NCBI GenBank assembly: GCA_035041965.1
Contig: JAPYMA010001129.1
Location: forward strand, 19,198-83,197
Length of the DNA stretch: 64,000 nucleotides
Direction: 5' to 3'
Source of the DNA: Anisakis pegreffii
Taxonomy: Eukaryota; Nematoda; Chromadorea; Rhabditida; Anisakidae
The stretch's first letter is position 1; the number at the start of each line of letters is the position of its first letter. The notes beneath the pieces are model-generated. The model saw only the letters and a program-made list of their open reading frames with translations. It made no database searches and was not told the origin of the DNA. The position numbers and the translations under genes are program-made. Positions 43,048 to 54,738 of the stretch are shown in pieces.

Positions 43048-43200
43048 TCAATTTCCTGTCAATTTGGTTATTTCCTTTCGAAATACCTCGTCGAGCTGGT
43101 TGACCGCAAGCCGTGCACACTCGTCTAACACTTCCCCTTCGAATTGCTCGTCGCACACTTCCTTATTCATTTTATTGTCCAGCAAGCACTCATTAAACAT
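43048..43200 (-). CDS. Short coding-like frame, possibly a last exon or a pseudogene fragment
   Basis: I do not recognise it. Fifty codons from ATG (43200) to TGA (43048), with a balanced, protein-like composition (motifs VCDEQFEGEVLDEC, LAVNQLDEVF, RKEITKLTGN), unlike the Ile/Ser-rich chance frames nearby. After the TGA the same frame continues for 22 further sense codons (with a KMVTIRAKVKGS motif) to a second TGA near 42983. That suggests either a decayed coding copy with a nonsense change or an unnoticed splice. A possible acceptor (TTTAATGAG) lies just inside the 5' end, so it could be an internal or terminal exon of a minus-strand gene to the right. No partner exon was found. Short length makes chance possible. 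Confidence 0.25.
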   Translation of the reverse strand: MFNECLLDNKMNKEVCDEQFEGEVLDECARLAVNQLDEVFRKEITKLTGN

Positions 43201-46200
43201 AACTTACTGCTTCATCCCAAAAGATATGCAGTGCATAACTTATTGCTTCAGAAAGTGTGCAGTCCACTAACAGTTGCTAGTTGAACGAATAAGGAAGCAT
43301 TTATAAAGTCCGATAAAAGAACACTGAAAGACTAATATAATAGCTAATCCAATTTGAATAAACAAAGAAAAAAGACGACCTAAATACTGGTTGACAAATG
43401 ACATCATAGAAGATACATTGACGAGTGGTAAAATATAGTATTAATCAAAGATGTATCAAGCAATTCATTCTTGTGAATGCACATTGTTGAATAATGATCA
43501 CAACTAGAGCGTAAATAAACTTGAATCATAAGATGTGTATTGAGATAGTTAGATGTATAATGCTTTATGCATGAATTTTGGTCCTCAGTTGGGTTTTTTT
43601 TTTTTCATTTTAATCAAGCATTTCTTCCATAAATTTTATTGCTCAGTGCTTCATGTTATTTCATTTGCATTTGCTGCTGCATCATGATTCTTGTTTGCAT
43701 CAGCGAGATGGAAAGAAGATATAAAGATTGTAGCGGAATAGGTGAGTGAATGGGCGAATGTATAAATATGTGTATAAGTGAATTCATTCTACTTAGAATT
43801 AAATTCTACGAGCTTAAGACTCCTTCTGTTCGTTTGTCATTCACATCCGTTCATTATTGGTTGATGCTTTTACTTTTTTTTCCGGGGAAGAAAACTGTCC
43901 GGTTTCTCCCACTAATTATCTTTCATCTTTGAGGAGAACTAATCCATTGAAGTTGTGTCGATTCGTCAACGATTGTAATACGAACGAACAAAAATGCGCA
44001 TTTGACTGACTGACTGACTGATCGAATTTTTAGCGTCGGAACTGGATTGAGCTCAAGCTTACGTTCAGCCCTACATTAATACTTGGACTCTGGGTTACGC
44101 TTCTTTTACACGCTTATGGTTAAGTGCAAGTTCCGCAACATTCATCTATTCAGTTATATTTGATCAAAAGTTTCAACTTTCAAGATGCCCAATGAGCGAA
44201 TGATTCCAGAAAAATATCGCTGATTACAATTAGTATTGCTGGAAGCTTAACTAAACCAGTGAACAGTCAGCCGCAGCAATTTAGTAAGTTATGAAAATGA
44301 TCAGTCAGTCAAGCTATTAATTGTCAGCATAATAACAACAGCAATAATAGTGGTAATTGATGACAATAATCTTTCACTTTCACTTTCAGCTCATCAATAT
44401 CACTCGATCTTATCCGTTGTTTATTCATTTGTCAGATTCATTTCGATAATTATTATCAGTTTATTATATTCCGTTATCATCATTATCGTAGTGTTATGAC
44501 TACAGCTGAATACATTACAGGCAACAAATGTAAATGAATTTTAAATGTAGCATTTTGTTGGTCAGTTTGCGTGATATTCATTCTACAATAAATCTAGTAC
44601 ATATACCTACAAACAAACACGAATAGAGATTGCTTGAGTGGATATTGTATTGTATATGTGCATATTGCACATACGAAGAGCACTGATGTAGGATATAGTA
44701 TATAGTATAGAAAAAATTTGATGGGAATTCATGAATATAATCGTCATACTTTGATGCTTATGTTCATAACCGTGCGTTGTTCGTTCAGGTGTTCATTTAC
44801 TCATTAGTACATGGTGGTACTGTGAATGTGTTTAAACCAAAATCTTACTTTTACGATTGATGCATACGACTGCCGAATACTCCAAATAATGATAATAGTC
44901 GTGCTCTTGTTCACTATATTGTGATGATCGTACTATTTGGCTTGTTGTCAAGCATTTGATAATTTGATTCGAATTCAAAATTTCAATTGAATGCTATTCA
45001 TCGTTTTATTGAACTTTTGCATATGTCACACCACACCACTGCTATCATGGAAGGATAAAATTATACGATGAAACAAGAATTCGTACTCGATCGCTCATCA
45101 AATGCAAACATTAAATGATACGACTCAATATTCAGAGAGTAAGTTTATTCATTGAAAATGCAGTGATGATATTGCTCGTAGATTCAATATGATTGAGTTT
45201 CAACGCTTCACTGAAACGATGAATGAATTATTCAGATGATGAATGTTATACATCGATATGATCACAAGTGAAAATTGATTCAAAGACGATGATTTATGAT
45301 GATCATTCAAATAGGCGTGAAAAGCAGTGTCTTCTTCGTTTTACAGTCATTTGACAGCTGTCATTTTTATGCATGTAACGAATTAATATTCTTCAGACTC
45401 ATTGACGATAATGATTGTTTTGTTCAGTTCACTGCAGTCCGTTTTTAATTTTAGCTTTCATTTGCATGGCTGTCTTTCATTCCGTCTTCTCATGCTTATT
45501 GCTGGTCTTAAATGAATCTGATCAGCCAGCGCGAAGCAACGCATCATCTCGTTTGCTTTCCATTTTAAAAATCTCCTCTGCATACACGATACGCTTTCCA
45601 CTTAAGCTTAGTCTTAGAATTAATAGCTTCAACTTCAGAAATGTGTACAAATCACTCATTCAACAGTTGATTCTATTCATCCACCAGTCAATAATCATTC
45701 ACGATTCTGGAATTTGAGAGGGATATTATATCTGAATGTGTTTGTTCAGTGTAGTAAGTGCATCTGTAATTTATCGTTTCCAATGTGATGAATTTTGCTG
45801 CATTTCTTTTATCTCATATTGCCCACAAGCTCTTTTGGGCGACGGAAAAAAAAAAGATTCCTCTCGAAAATATGCAATTTTTTCAATTGTTCCAAGAAAT
45901 GATAGGGCCTCAAAGACGAGTTCATATATATTTGTATGTATCATTTCATTCTCATCATCTTCTTCTCTATCATCTTTTCCGATGAATTCAATGCTCTGCA
46001 CTGATGATTTTTTTGTTTTTGATCTAGCAACGTTGGATAATATCATTACTTGCGAACACCAGAAAAGAAACTATCAGTAATGTGCAAGAATGGAATGAAG
46101 TAGTGAATGTATTTGCACTACTGATGTCTTATACTAGTTGCATAAACGAAGCAAAACGATAAAATGAGCAACTCAAAGTATCCATTCAAAGAGACACTTA

Positions 46201-46962
46201 AAAGTTTGTGTTTTCTGTTGGCTATTCAGTGCAAATAAAGAAGAATGCTCATGCATATAGATTTACGTGCTGTGCCGTTCATTTGACTCAAAATCCAAAC
46301 GAAACAAAACGAACAATTCAGCATTTATTCATATGGATTCATGTATGGATGGAATCAAGTAATTTATGTGGTATATTTGAATATCCTTATGTATTTGTCA
46401 ATTCGCAGCAGACGCAAGAAAAAAAAAGAACGAACCTCATATTGCTGCGTAATGAGAATATTTCCTAGCATCATTAGATTTGCGTCTTCATTTGACGACT
46501 GGTAAATATTCCTACATATGCATATAAGTTTTTTTTCATCGTGCCTGCGATGGAACAAGTCCAAACCCTCAACAAGCACCCTATATCATCCATTCATAAT
46601 CGCACATACACAATATTGACCTACTTCGACACTGCACCTACATTCTTCAAGACTAGTAATTTTGCGCATCTCTTTACGCACACAATCTAACATGAAAACG
46701 ACATTCCGTATTAGTATTTGCTAATATTGGCGATTGACAAAGTTGAATGAATAAATGAATGCAATAGTGATTACAGTAACTGGCCAAAAAAGCAGTAACT
46801 GACTGTACCAAGTATGAATAAAATGATATACTTTAAGTAATGAACGACTGATGATTGATAAGCACAGTACTTCTCAATACATTCAGGTGAACGAACGATA
46901 TGCACGAGGCATTTTCAAACGTTTCATCATAATTGTTTCATTTCATTTATTGTTGTCATTAA

Positions 46963-47050
46963 TAACAATAAAATAATCATTATTATTACTATAATAATAA
47001 CAATAATGAGAATAACAATAGCAATAATAATAACAATGATAATAACGAAT
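46963..47050. repeat. AAT/TAA microsatellite
   Basis: Interrupted AATAATAACA-type triplet repeat of about 90 bp; no coding potential. Confidence 0.8.
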
Positions 47051-49402
47051 GAGAATAAGGATGATGCTTTTCCCATAAACCTGATTGTTTTCTTGAGGTC
47101 ATGTGAGAGAGTGCCATTCTTTTCATATAACTAACTACATATGCATAATACATTTATGAAGTAATCTGGTTGCTATTACTGCTGAAGCTAGTGTACCTCA
47201 TTGCTTATTTCGAATGTCTTACTTCCATTTTCATTTCCACTCTTCTCTCGCTGTAAGATGATGCAAAAAGACAAGAATTTTGTTGGCGATGACAGTGATG
47301 ACTGTCACTGGATGAGTGAACAGTTATGATTAGTAAGTATTATATATCTTGGCCCTTCGTGATTGAATGTTTATGCAGTGCGATGGGCTGCGAGCAACCA
47401 GCAATGAACTTCGTTTGCGATCCTCGTCGCTGTCCCCGACTTCAGAACTTTTTTGGGGTTACTCAACACGAATTTTTATCGCCAACTTTTCCGTTCCTAC
47501 AATACATTATTATATATGATTAATAAACAAATAAGTGAATAACGAGAATAAATTACGGAACGCAGCTAGTAGTTCATGATTTAGAACGCGCACAGCAAAA
47601 GGCCTCCCTCCTCCCTAGCCAATCAGTTTTGCACGAATTGTTTGTTGTTTTCATATTATCATTATTATGACTATTGTAATTGTTACTATTACTATTATCA
47701 TTACGATTATTATTGTATTGGTTATTATTTGCGTCAGTTGTCTGTTTGCTTCTTTGATTTTCTCAGATTTCTAAGATGTAAGTTTGATTCAGTTTGATCA
47801 AAGCAATTATCGTTGACAGCAATACATCATTGTTGACATCCTGTTTAATATTATCGACTGCTTTCATGGAAAATCAAAGAGAATTGGAATTGAATGAACG
47901 ACGGCGCAATTCATTCGTGAGACATTCGTCGAGAATTTTCCAGATTGAAGTTTTCTTTGTTCTGATTTCACTCGCAATTTTTGACAGTGTTTGGCGAAAA
48001 ATATTCTTCAATTGATCTGAAAAACAGTTCGAATGGTTTGTTGTTGATGATAAATTTGATACTATTTATCGGATAAATGGCTGGACGCGATAATTACCAC
48101 AGAACTTGTTCACTGATTAACAACCAACCCACAAGCAGTGTTGCGAATGCGTAATCTGATTGTATCATTGCCCGATTGCGATGATGATAAAAGTTGTACA
48201 GAATTCTCCTTAAAACTTTTTTCAAAATTCTCACTTTTTCTTAGTATTTTGCAGATTTGTCACGTTAGGTTGGGAGAGGGATGATTAAATGCTCATTGTA
48301 AACGGATAATCTGCGAGCGCTTAGTCAGTTGACAATTTCTTGAGCGGTTAAGTTCTTTAAAGAAATCAAATCATCTTGTTGGTTTAGCTCAGGATGTCAA
48401 GATTTTGTTTGTTTAAGATTCAATTTGATGCGCTCGCATAAACATTCTCCTTAAAACTCTTCAATAAGATAAGATATTGGCGTCGTTGTCAGGCCATCAC
48501 CATCGCCAGCATCCGCAATTCTTAAATGACTGGCCTTGTGACGATCGTTTTTGCTTGATTGGTCGACCGAGCCAACAGTGTTATTCGTGATAAAATAATC
48601 ATTAGATCAAACGGTGCCCGAACAGCCAACTTCATGTGAGTCTAAACTTCGGCAGCGTTTGAACATAGTCATTAATCGGATTCTGAGTCAAAGTCTCACT
48701 ATTCTGAGTCTAAGTCTCATTATGAAACGGTCAAAGGACAAAATAGACCAAACAAGCACTTTTGCTGACGGCAGCTAGCCTTGTCACTGTTGATGTCACT
48801 AGTCAACGTACGAAACAATTCATTGCTTAATCCCCATTCTAACGTTGCCTCCAGGCATTATTTGGCAACGTTTTAATAAACAACTAGAGGGTAGTGAACA
48901 TAAATGTCAGTGGTGATTAGGATGGTAACAGTGGTGAGTAATTGAATTTCATATTCAGTATAAAATAAACAGACGTTAAGCATGGCTTTCGTGATTTGAA
49001 TGCTACTTTATGGTTGTTTGTTTGATTGTTCGCTTACTTCCATTTTACATGCTTGCTTATGCTTGTTTTCTCTTTAAAACCCTCTTATCGTAAGACATTT
49101 TTGCAATAAGAAACAAGTTTCGTAACTTTGTTCTTATTGCCATCATTTGATAAGAATATTTATAATCACCTAATTGTTACTATCATACTATTCAGTCGCA
49201 ACAATATAATCAAATGATGAATGTAAGAGAATAAAGATTTATTCTACAATGTGCATTTGAGATTCATTATAGCCATTTGAGTAGATCATTTGTTATCTTC
49301 ACCACTGAAATGTCTCTGAATCAAAAACTGATGAGAGCAATTTAATTTTCATACATACCATCTTAAAATACTTAAGAAATAGGCAATTCATACTCTTTAA
49401 TC

Positions 49403-50246
49403 CAGTGGTTCTCACGTTCGGGTACTCCATTACCCCTTGTGATGTTCCGCCGTTACCCCTTCCCCTCATGATACAAAGATTTACTGTTTCCACGCTTAAC
49501 GTCAGTAACAAACGGAAAACCATCCGGAACTTTCTCAACGACGTGGAAGAAATTAGTGTCGTAGACCGTGATGTTGCTCATTATTGCAATCGGTTATGAC
49601 TGCATGAAAAGCTATTATATGTGACACGCTGAATTGAAGCTGATTTAGATGGATTCTCATTCTTTTCTGACGTGTTGTATTCACTCTTATAGCTATTGTA
49701 TGCGATTATCGTTCTCTTGATGAGTTTTTCTCATTCACTTCGTATCATTTCACTTCACAGTTCGAATCAATTTATTATTCTGTAGCATATACTATTTTAT
49801 GAATACGTTGACGAGTGTTGACAGCCAAAATCAACAATACGGCGATCGAATATTATTGCCCAACAACGTTAGACTGACAAACGATCAATTATAAAGTGTA
49901 TTTGATGGAATGAGAATTTGACTTTAATTGTTGAGTGAAATGAATGAGAAATTAGCAAAAGAGAACACTTCTGGTGATAAAAGCTATGAGAGTGATTGTA
50001 ACAGCAAGATAAGAATGAAAACCCTGTTAGGCCCAGACGAGCTAGCGATACTTAGAAAATAGGAGAATGAAGAGTGTTGCCACCAATTAACCACATTTTC
50101 ATATCCGAATTAGAAAATATCATCACAATGGCGTTCCGTCATAACATAACACCTACACGTAATACTAATTTCCCGACCTCCCTATTACCCCTTGACACTT
50201 CTGAATTATCCAAAATGGATAATTTCACCCTTAATGAGAAACATTG
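49403..50246. mobile_element. Possible second hAT-like element (weaker)
   Basis: The left end CAGTGGTTCTCACGTTCGGG is a typical hAT-type terminus. The best opposed partner is at 50232-50246 (reverse complement CAATGTTTCTCATTAAGGG). The flanking octamers CTTTAATC (49395-49402) and GTTTAATC (50247-50254) differ only at the first base. The left subterminal region has the CCCCTT-rich pattern also seen at the neighbouring hAT element. The right end overlaps a protein-like open frame and its repeat match is short, so the boundaries are provisional. Confidence 0.45.
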
Positions 50247-50500
50247 GTTTAATCGTTTCATTGAGGCATATGGCATAATGGTAATGAGAACGGGGAGCAA
50301 TTCAACGCCATTTTAAAGAAAATTTCTCCTCTCGGTATGCACTTCCGGAAGAAGAAGGAACATGTGATTCAATAACGATCGATGCATTTCGAACAAAACT
50401 TGAAAAATTGAAACGTGTGAATAATGCTCGTCGATCATCAATTTATTATTTAAATTTACTAACAATTAGTGGGTTATTAAGGCTCAGTTGCTATGCCTAA
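50074..50500 (+). pseudogene. Frame-shifted coding-like segment of unknown family
   Basis: Frame 50074-50316 (80 codons, motifs DTSELSKMDNFTLNEKHWF and NRFIEAYGI) overlaps a second frame that opens near 50291 and runs to TAA 50500 with equally protein-like content (IQRHFKENFSSRYALPEEEG, FRTKLEKLKRVNNARRSS). Read together they look like one coding region broken by a -1/+2 frameshift near 50290; no GT-AG pair with compatible phase repairs it. It sits between two hAT-like ends, so a transposase or captured-gene remnant is possible, but I recognise no domain. Confidence 0.3.
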
Positions 50501-50554
50501 ACACAGAAGTGATGATGTTTGCAGAGATGATTGTCTGTACATTATTTATTAATA

Positions 50555-51327
50555 CAGTGATTCTCAATCTCCCCACACCCCCTAAAATATTTTAAGTTTC
50601 CTTCGTACTCCTCCACAACAGCACTTAAAATGTCCTTGCATCCTCCACAACATGCACTCTGTGTCGCTAATCCATTACAACGATTGTCTGTAGTGCAGAT
50701 ACGTGTACACCATTAAAGTAAGTTTCAAGAATATGTAGGACAAGAGATGTTTGAGGCGATGAAATATATCAATATTCATTCATCTTGATTGATGAAATAA
50801 TCCTTTACTATCACAGCATCTCGGTTATTAACATTATCACTTGATTAATAAACATGCAATTCTGACTACCCTCAACATCTATATCTCTTGTAACATTGAA
50901 AGGTTCAGAAGCTGGTGTCTTACACCGGAAGGTTTACCAATTTCCCTTATCTTATTTAATTCTAATTGTTTATTCCCTTTTATTCTATTCTAGTTCTCAA
51001 ATTGTCCTGCCCGTATTATTACTATTACTATTCCTACTCAAATTATTCTCGTTCTATACACCTCCATATCATACTGCGCATCCTATGGTCGTAACATCAA
51101 TGGTAACTTTTTCGTTACTGTTAACTCTTTCAAGTGAACTTCAAAATGCGCATATCCTCAATCATTTATAATTATATTCATCAAAAATACATAGGTTATA
51201 GTCTATTCTTCCCTGCTTTATAGGCATGTATGCATTGAACTCCGTCCTTACCTACGTTAATATACAAAAAATAAAATCTTACTTCGCACTCATTTGAGAT
51301 GCGAGCATCCCCAATTGAGAAACGCTG
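50555..51327. mobile_element. Non-autonomous hAT-family transposon, 773 bp
   Basis: Left end CAGTGATTCTCAATCTCCCC; reverse complement of the right end CAGCGTTTCTCAATTGGGG. Both match the CAG-N-G-N-TTCTCAA type of terminal inverted repeat found in hAT elements. The element is flanked by identical octamers TATTAATA at 50547-50554 and 51328-51335; an 8-bp target duplication is diagnostic of the superfamily. The interior (pyrimidine-rich, frames at 50896-51171 and minus 51196-51387) shows no transposase features, so it would need a transposase supplied elsewhere. Intact ends and an exact duplication suggest a fairly recent insertion. Confidence 0.85.
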
Positions 51328-51335
51328 TATTAATA

Positions 51336-52812
51336 AATGGATTGCTGCATGCATAATCATGATTTCATTCATTAAAAAATTATTCAATGTTCCATAAAAT
51401 TACTATGTCGTGGAAAACATCTCAACTCCATACCAAAAATACTATAAACCACTTGTACTATTTACAATTCTAAGCCTATTTCTAGCGCTTCCATTACTCC
51501 AGCAACGACGTTGTGTTGTATTATTGTTAGAATGAACATTACTACTACCATTAACATAATTACTCCTAAGTCCATCATAACTAAAGTTACACAAACTATC
51601 CAGATGCTTCACTGATTGAATGTTTTAATCATTTTTTTCGCAAACAATAAACAGCTGTATTTATGCTATTGTTTACTTAACTATTTGATGCTTTTCGAGT
51701 ATTGAGTCGCTTTCTTTTCGAAGTTTATCACCTAAGTATTATTCAGTTGATTCTTAACTTCTACATTCCGAACAAAACAACTGCAAACAGATAGAAACGA
51801 GTGGAATGCATAATGAATAGCTGTTGCATCCTATAACTAAAAAACAACACAGATATTGTAACGTTGGCAGTGCGGCGGTATTCTAATCATAAAGTTTTTA
51901 CTAGCTTATCAATTCATTGCATTCGTTCACTATTATTTTATCGACACTGTCACCATCAAGTGAATGTTAAATAGCATAGTGGCGTTGCGATCAACGATGT
52001 AACTTCGCTATTCACTCAATGCTCATCAACGAAATTGTAAATAGTTTTGACTTTTATTTGAGTATGCATATATTTGCTCACATATGCGTTCGTATGTCTT
52101 ATTTTATAACAGATCTATCATAATTCCATGTTATGAGATCAATGAGCCAATCTCCACATTGGGCAAAGTTCTGCGATGGCTCGTTCACTTTAGGGAATTA
52201 TGAATATCATAGTAAGAATGCTATCATAGTAAGCAGTTATATTTAGCAATAATTTGCGAAATGATTGATAAGTGTTGGTGCCTTTCATACGTTTTCAGTG
52301 CTTATCTTGCAATTAAATATTATTACTGATTATTAATATATTATTATTAGTATTACTACTTGCAGTTTATGATGATCCAGCTAAGTTGTCGTTTTTGCAT
52401 GATAATTTTGAATATTTCAGAATTGCTTCTTCTTCACTATTTCTTCCTTCGTCTTCCTCATTCAGAACAAGTGAGAATCTATTCGTCTAAGTGAGAAACT
52501 ACGACAAAAACAGCGTTCCGATACAACCGATGTTTTGGCGTGAACAAGTGACCAGTGATCATTCAATCAACAATTGATTCTATCCTATATTTAACGAAAT
52601 GCGTAAACTACAGCAACCTTTGGATCGCATTCATTCAGAAGGTGGTCTTTCATAGAAACATTATGATAGAACAGTCTCTTAAATTCAGTAAATACATGCA
52701 TTATTGTGGACGAACAACGATACCGATAGGATGGAATATAGTTCTGATGTTAGTGTAACAATTGTTTATCTGCTAAAGTGCCATCAAATAATGAGACGGA
52801 TGGACGATGAAG
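51336..52812. other. Intergenic region, nothing supported
   Basis: AT-rich single-copy-looking sequence right of the hAT element. The plus frame 52555-52758 (67 codons) precedes the coding-like segment at 52813 but cannot be joined to it in phase with any splice pair I could find. No RNA gene or repeat is evident. Confidence 0.5.
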
Positions 52813-53033
52813 GGGTTCTAATAAATCGGAATCACTTGTCGTTGATCAAGAGATAGCAAGTAGCATCGCTTCAGGTAAAATCGGCACAGAACATCATGTC
52901 GTGGGTCGAATATTCAGTACAGGAGCGATCGGTAGCAGAGCAAACGCACGACGAACGTCAATACCGTCAGCGGTGCTTGCGTCAGCACCGATCATTGGAG
53001 CCGCAGTTGGAGACGGAATTAGTGCTGAACTTT
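52813..53033 (+). CDS. Isolated coding-like exon, unknown protein
   Basis: An open stretch of 73 codons without an ATG, from a possible acceptor (GATGAAG) to a strong GTGAGTG donor at 53034. The translation is protein-like and GC-raised against its surroundings, with VVDQEIASSIASGKIGTEHH, GRIFSTGAIGSRANARRTS and the small-residue hydrophobic run VLASAPIIGAAVGDGISAEL. I do not recognise the family. The overlapping short frame from ATG 52794 ends at a TAG. No downstream exon with matching phase was found within 1 kb, so it may belong to a gene with long introns or be an alternative first exon. The weak acceptor is the main doubt. Confidence 0.4.
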
Positions 53034-54711
53034 GTGAGTGTAAATTAATTCATTCTTTCAGCCTTTAATTTTTATACTTCTAGAAATTGTGCCGTTTCAT
53101 ATGTTTATTCATATGCACAAATGTGTTCATTGATAACTGATCGCATGCATTTTCACTTCGTTTCTCGACAACAAATCATCATCGTCTATCCAACATAAAC
53201 CGAACTCGATCACTGATTATTGCACCACTCCCACTTAATCTTTCTGATTCACGCGCAAAACTTAACCTCCACATATCTTGAACTGATATGCTAATACCGA
53301 AAATGAAATCGAAAACATATCGTCGAAAAACCTACCAGTCTGGTTCCGTTTTTGATTTTTCATTTATCTGGCTGTGATCTTGAAGACTTGCTCGGTAACT
53401 GTTATAAACCGACAACTCACCAAAACTCACCGACCATCCATGCAACGATAAAATTTATAATTACGCGAAATATTCATCAACTCTTACAAGCATAACTACA
53501 CATATAGATATCGCATGCTTGATTAACTCTTTTCATGAACTAAAATCTTCTTTTTATATTTGTTCTAAACCTAAATTGGCAATTTTGCAACGTAGCATTT
53601 GTTTGATTCATAGTAACAATTTTTGCTTCATACACAACGTTGTGTCATATTTTCACACTTACATCAGAACTGCCGATTGCAAACAGCATCTCGTTTGATA
53701 ATTTGCATTTGAACTGTGAAACAGCTGCTGCTGATGGACTCTTCGCACATTGTTTGTTTCAGTGGAATCTGATTATGACAACCAACAACTTGACTATGCA
53801 CTTATATGTTCCGAGACAATTTATTCAAATGTTATTCATTAATCCGCTACGTTTTAGATGACTACTATTGGTTTTAGTGACACATTCGTTCGAAATATTT
53901 GCTTTAGGGCATCATCTTTCTAATCCGCGTATCCATCATTAATATTCTGCTTTAAAAGCTTCTTTTAAAACTTCTTGAAGTTCAATCAACACTGTTTATC
54001 CTCTTATTTTCATCACTTATCATTCGAAGTTTGCGATTTGGAGGAAAGATTTTCACCTGTATCTGGTCGTTCCCTAATTAGATCATTTATTTGAGTACTG
54101 CGATCATTCGATACACTCGATTCAATCGTTTCGTGGTTTATGAGCAATCAGTACAGTAATACTCTTTCTCGCTCATTCTCTAGCTTCATTCAGCGTAAAT
54201 ATTTTAAAGAAGACTAAATCATCGTCATCATCATCATCATAAATTTTCTATAACTACAACAAAAGTTCGTTCAGTGATTATTGAGTGAGGATGGATGGAT
54301 GAATGAATGCTTCAGCTCAACTTCCTACAAGCTTATTCGCTAAACGATTATAAAATTTGCAGGAATTTCACTTGTAACATTTCGACTTACGTTAGTCTCA
54401 GAGTTACGTCTCTCCGATCTCCATTTTACTCTATAAATCAACTTCAGAAAGATGCTCTCTCATCGCCGTAACAGTCAAAAATATCAAAAGTCGAGTAAAA
54501 CATGCAAAGATCTTGCCGGGCCATGATTTGGCTTCTGTCTAATAATCTATTAATGAGCTGTGATTCGAAAAAGCTGCCAAGGCAATATTTATCTAGGTCA
54601 GATATTTGTCTTTGTTAATCTATTTATAACATCGCCTAATCCCCATCACATTTTTTCCATTCCATCGCCACTAGCACTGTAGTTACTGCTGTTTTCTTCC
54701 TAATCAACAAC

Positions 54712-54738
54712 GGATGGATGGATGGATGGATGGATGGA
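54712..54738. repeat. GGAT tetranucleotide tandem repeat
   Basis: About seven consecutive GGAT units followed by GAAT units. Related ATGAATGAATG words are scattered through the whole window. Confidence 0.85.

Larger units (their letters stand above)
42600..49402. other. Gene-poor region, 6.8 kb
   Basis: Mostly AT-rich simple sequence with ATT/TAA microsatellites (for example 46963-47050) and GACT repeats (44003-44020). Coding-like scraps: the minus-strand segment at 43048-43200 listed separately; a plus-strand stretch 44034-44118 with acceptor TTTTTAG, a hydrophobic translation and a GTTAAG donor; and a minus 45-residue frame at 45522-45659. None joins to another exon in phase. Longer plus frames at 45415-45717 and 45736-46080 are compositionally poor and judged chance. 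Confidence 0.45.

Noticed and set aside
44034..44118. Plus-strand exon-like stretch with acceptor TTTTTAG, hydrophobic translation LILGLWVTLLLHAYG and a GTTAAG donor
   Set aside because: Only one frame and short; the nearest exon-like piece (ATG 43709 with a GTGAGT donor) has an incompatible phase. Mentioned only in the region note.
45522..45659. Minus-strand 45-codon frame with protein-like content
   Set aside because: A frame of this length is expected many times by chance in 64 kb; no splice or homology support.
45415..46080. Two plus-strand open frames of 100 and 114 codons, plus an overlapping minus frame
   Set aside because: Hydrophobic/Ser-rich chance frames in an AT-rich tract, mutually overlapping on both strands; no family resemblance.
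48360..48440. tRNA-like words (TTTAGCTCAGG and a GATTCAA box)
   Set aside because: The acceptor ends do not pair and no anticodon arm can be drawn, so it is not a tRNA gene.
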